Shown one piece after another: positions 53,067-54,674 of a stretch of DNA of 54,674 nt. Within the stretch, counting starts at the first letter, position 1; every line of letters starts with the position of its first letter. Position numbers and translations under genes: made by a program. The stretch lies in the NCBI GenBank assembly GCA_018435665.1, contig JAHDND010000162.1, positions 1-54,674 of the forward strand, written 5' to 3'. This DNA is from Candidatus Thiosymbion sp. (GTDB lineage Bacteria; Pseudomonadota; Gammaproteobacteria; Chromatiales; Chromatiaceae). The notes below the pieces were generated by a model that saw only the letters and a list, made by a program, of their open reading frames with translations, was not told the DNA's origin and searched no databases.

Positions 53067-54674
53067 CTAGCTTTCCGCCTCATAGCCTCCGCCCCCGGGG
53101 GTCTCGATCAGGATGGCGTCCCCCGCCTGCATGAGGGTTCGGGCCGTGGCGGCCAGTTCCTCACTCTGGCCGTCCGCCCGGATCACGGCGTTGCGTCCCA
53201 CCTGGCCCGCGCCGCCATCGTGTAGCCCGAAGGGCGGGATGCGGCGGCGGTTGGAGAGGATGGCGGCGGTCATTGGTTCCAGGAAGCGCAGGCGGCGGAT
53301 GACGCCATCACCGCCCCGCCAGCGGCCAGCACCCCCGCTGTCCCGGCGGATGCTGAATTCCTCCATCCGCACCGGGAAGCGCCATTCCAAGATCTCCGGG
53401 TCGGTGAGCCGGGAGTTGGTCATGTGGGTCTGCACCGCCGAGGCGCCATCGAACCCGGGCCCCGCACCGGCGCCACCGGCGATGGTCTCGTAGTACTGAT
53501 GGCGCTCGTTGCCGAATGTCAGGTTGTTCATGGTGCCCTGGGAGGCGGCCAGGACCCCGAGGGCGCCGTAGAGGGCGTCGACCAGGCACTGGGAGGTCTC
53601 CACGTTGCCGGCGACGACCGCCGCCGGGGGCCTGGGGTCGAGCAGGCTCCCGGGCGGGATGCTGATCTCCAGGGGGCGCAGGCAGCCGGCATTGAGGGGG
53701 ATGTCGTCGTCGACCAGGGTGCGGAAGACGTAGAGCACCGCCGCTAGGGTTATGGCGCGGGGGGCATTGAAGTTGCTGGCCTGTTGGGGCGAGGTGCCGG
53801 TGAAGTCGATACGGGCGCTACGGCGCGCCCGGTCGAGGCGGATGGCGACGCGGATCACTGCGCCGTTGTCCATCTCGCAGGCAAAGCCGCCATCCTGGAG
53901 CCGGTCGAGGGCACGGCGGACCTGTTCCGCGGCGTTGTCCTGGACGTGACCCATGTAGGCCGCCACCACGGGCAGCCCATAGTGGCTGACCATGCGCAGC
54001 AGTTCCTGGGCGCCCTTTTCGTTGGCGGCGATCTGCGCCTGGAGGTCGGCCAGGTTCTGGCGGGGGTTGCGCACGGGCCAGGGGCCGCCGGTCAACCGCT
54101 CCAGGAGTTCGGCCTCACGGAGATGCCCGTCCCGCACCAGGAGGAAGTTGTCGAGCAGCACACCCTCCTGGTCGATGGTGGCGCTATCAGGCGGCATGGA
54201 ACCGGGGGTGATGCCACCGATGTCCGCATGGTGACCGCGGGAGGCGACGAAGAACAGGACCTCGGGACCTGGCCCGCCTGCCAGGAACTCATGGCTGCTA
54301 GGGGTCGGCTGCTTTCCACCGCTAGGCTGGTCCACCGCGCTTCCCTCATCTGCCGTGCCCCCCCTCTCGGCCATCTTCACGGTATTTGCAGTATTCGCTC
54401 CCTCCACAGGAGTTGTGGTCTCCACCGGTAGGGTCTCCGCGAAGACCGGGGTGATGAGGGTCACGTCCGGCAGGTGGGTGCCGCCGCTGTAGGGGGCGTT
54501 GCTGGCGTAGACGTCTCCGGGCTGGAACTGGTCGCCCCGGGCCTGGATCAGGGCGCGCACCGCCTCGCCCATGGACCCCAGGTGGACCGGGATGTGCGGG
54601 GCGTTGGCGATGAGTTGGCCCTCCCGGTCGAAGAGGGCGCAGGAGAAGTCCAGCCGTTCCTTGATGTTCACCGA
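53067..54674 (-). CDS. Hydantoinase B / 5-oxoprolinase C-terminal part, cut by window end
   Basis: The visible 535 residues belong to the HyuB/oxoprolinase family. [33 protein letters not shown] lies at the window edge, then [51 protein letters not shown] and the C-terminal TPGGGGYE. The frame is open through base 54674 and the ATG near the edge is internal, so the start is outside. It is either the B subunit or the back half of a full 5-oxoprolinase (about 1200 aa), an ATP-dependent enzyme that opens 5-oxoproline to glutamate. An insert of about 50 hydrophilic residues (54268-54430) splits a conserved region. Confidence 0.88.
   Translation of the reverse strand, partial: SVNIKERLDFSCALFDREGQLIANAPHIPVHLGSMGEAVRALIQARGDQFQPGDVYASNAPYSGGTHLPDVTLITPVFAETLPVETTTPVEGANTANTVKMAERGGTADEGSAVDQPSGGKQPTPSSHEFLAGGPGPEVLFFVASRGHHADIGGITPGSMPPDSATIDQEGVLLDNFLLVRDGHLREAELLERLTGGPWPVRNPRQNLADLQAQIAANEKGAQELLRMVSHYGLPVVAAYMGHVQDNAAEQVRRALDRLQDGGFACEMDNGAVIRVAIRLDRARRSARIDFTGTSPQQASNFNAPRAITLAAVLYVFRTLVDDDIPLNAGCLRPLEISIPPGSLLDPRPPAAVVAGNVETSQCLVDALYGALGVLAASQGTMNNLTFGNERHQYYETIAGGAGAGPGFDGASAVQTHMTNSRLTDPEILEWRFPVRMEEFSIRRDSGGAGRWRGGDGVIRRLRFLEPMTAAILSNRRRIPPFGLHDGGAGQVGRNAVIRADGQSEELAATARTLMQAGDAILIETPGGGGYEAES

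Overview
The window is a GC-rich chromosomal stretch from a gammaproteobacterium. The most likely source is a purple sulfur bacterium or relative (Chromatiales/Chromatiaceae). That placement is inferred from the gene families and their order (rimP-nusA-infB-rbfA-truB-rpsO-pnp, MetA, methylthioinosine phosphorylase with MtaD, a NagZ-Hpt-MTIP cluster) and not from a marker RNA. No rRNA, tRNA, CRISPR array, insertion sequence or prophage was found.

Layout. 1-4.7 kb is the end of a type I restriction-modification locus: a half-length, low-GC hsdS, a broken Fic-family N-terminus, a DUF4160/DUF2442 pair, then hsdR. 5-6.9 kb holds queuosine-precursor genes: a protein with three tandem QueD-like domains, a large inverted-repeat element, and queE. 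7-12.4 kb (minus) is a GldA / GldF-GldG fusion / DUF4340 export system. 12.5-16.8 kb has two paralogous MTA/SAH deaminases and divergent mtnA. 16.8-25.5 kb (minus) has a ClpC-type unfoldase, a small membrane protein, a DHH-CBS phosphoesterase, a YaiI-family protein, an FAD oxidoreductase and an ABC-2 exporter. 25.6-34.7 kb (plus) has NnrU, an L,D-transpeptidase, two oligopeptide-type permeases, nagZ, hpt, a hemerythrin protein, methylthioinosine phosphorylase, a P-loop protein and metA. A SprT-like gene (minus) follows. 35.4-45 kb is the transcription/translation operon rimP-nusA-infB-rbfA-truB-rpsO-pnp. 45-54.7 kb is mixed: an unknown protein with an octamer repeat upstream, an AAA-ATPase remnant, a PKHD hydroxylase, a lipoprotein with a repeat-built leader, a LON-domain protein, a GH13 enzyme, a Bcr/CflA exporter, a ParDE-type toxin-antitoxin pair and a truncated hydantoinase B/5-oxoprolinase gene.

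How the genes fit together. MtaD, methylthioinosine phosphorylase (with an Asn where MTA phosphorylases have Asp), Hpt and MtnA together give a deamination route for methylthioadenosine: MTA to methylthioinosine, to MTR-1-P plus hypoxanthine, with hypoxanthine salvaged to IMP. metA lies in the same region.

The most unusual signal is repetitive DNA. Short degenerate tandem repeats (6, 8, 12, about 33, 36 and 42 nt) occur between genes and also in frame inside conserved enzymes, where they make low-complexity loops. In one case they build almost all of a lipoprotein leader. A separate intergenic element with a TTTTCGG/CCGAAAA inverted repeat, two of its three copies ending in a TATAAT box, lies upstream of nagZ, rpsO and an MFS gene. 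The triple-domain QueD-like protein is the most unusual single gene.
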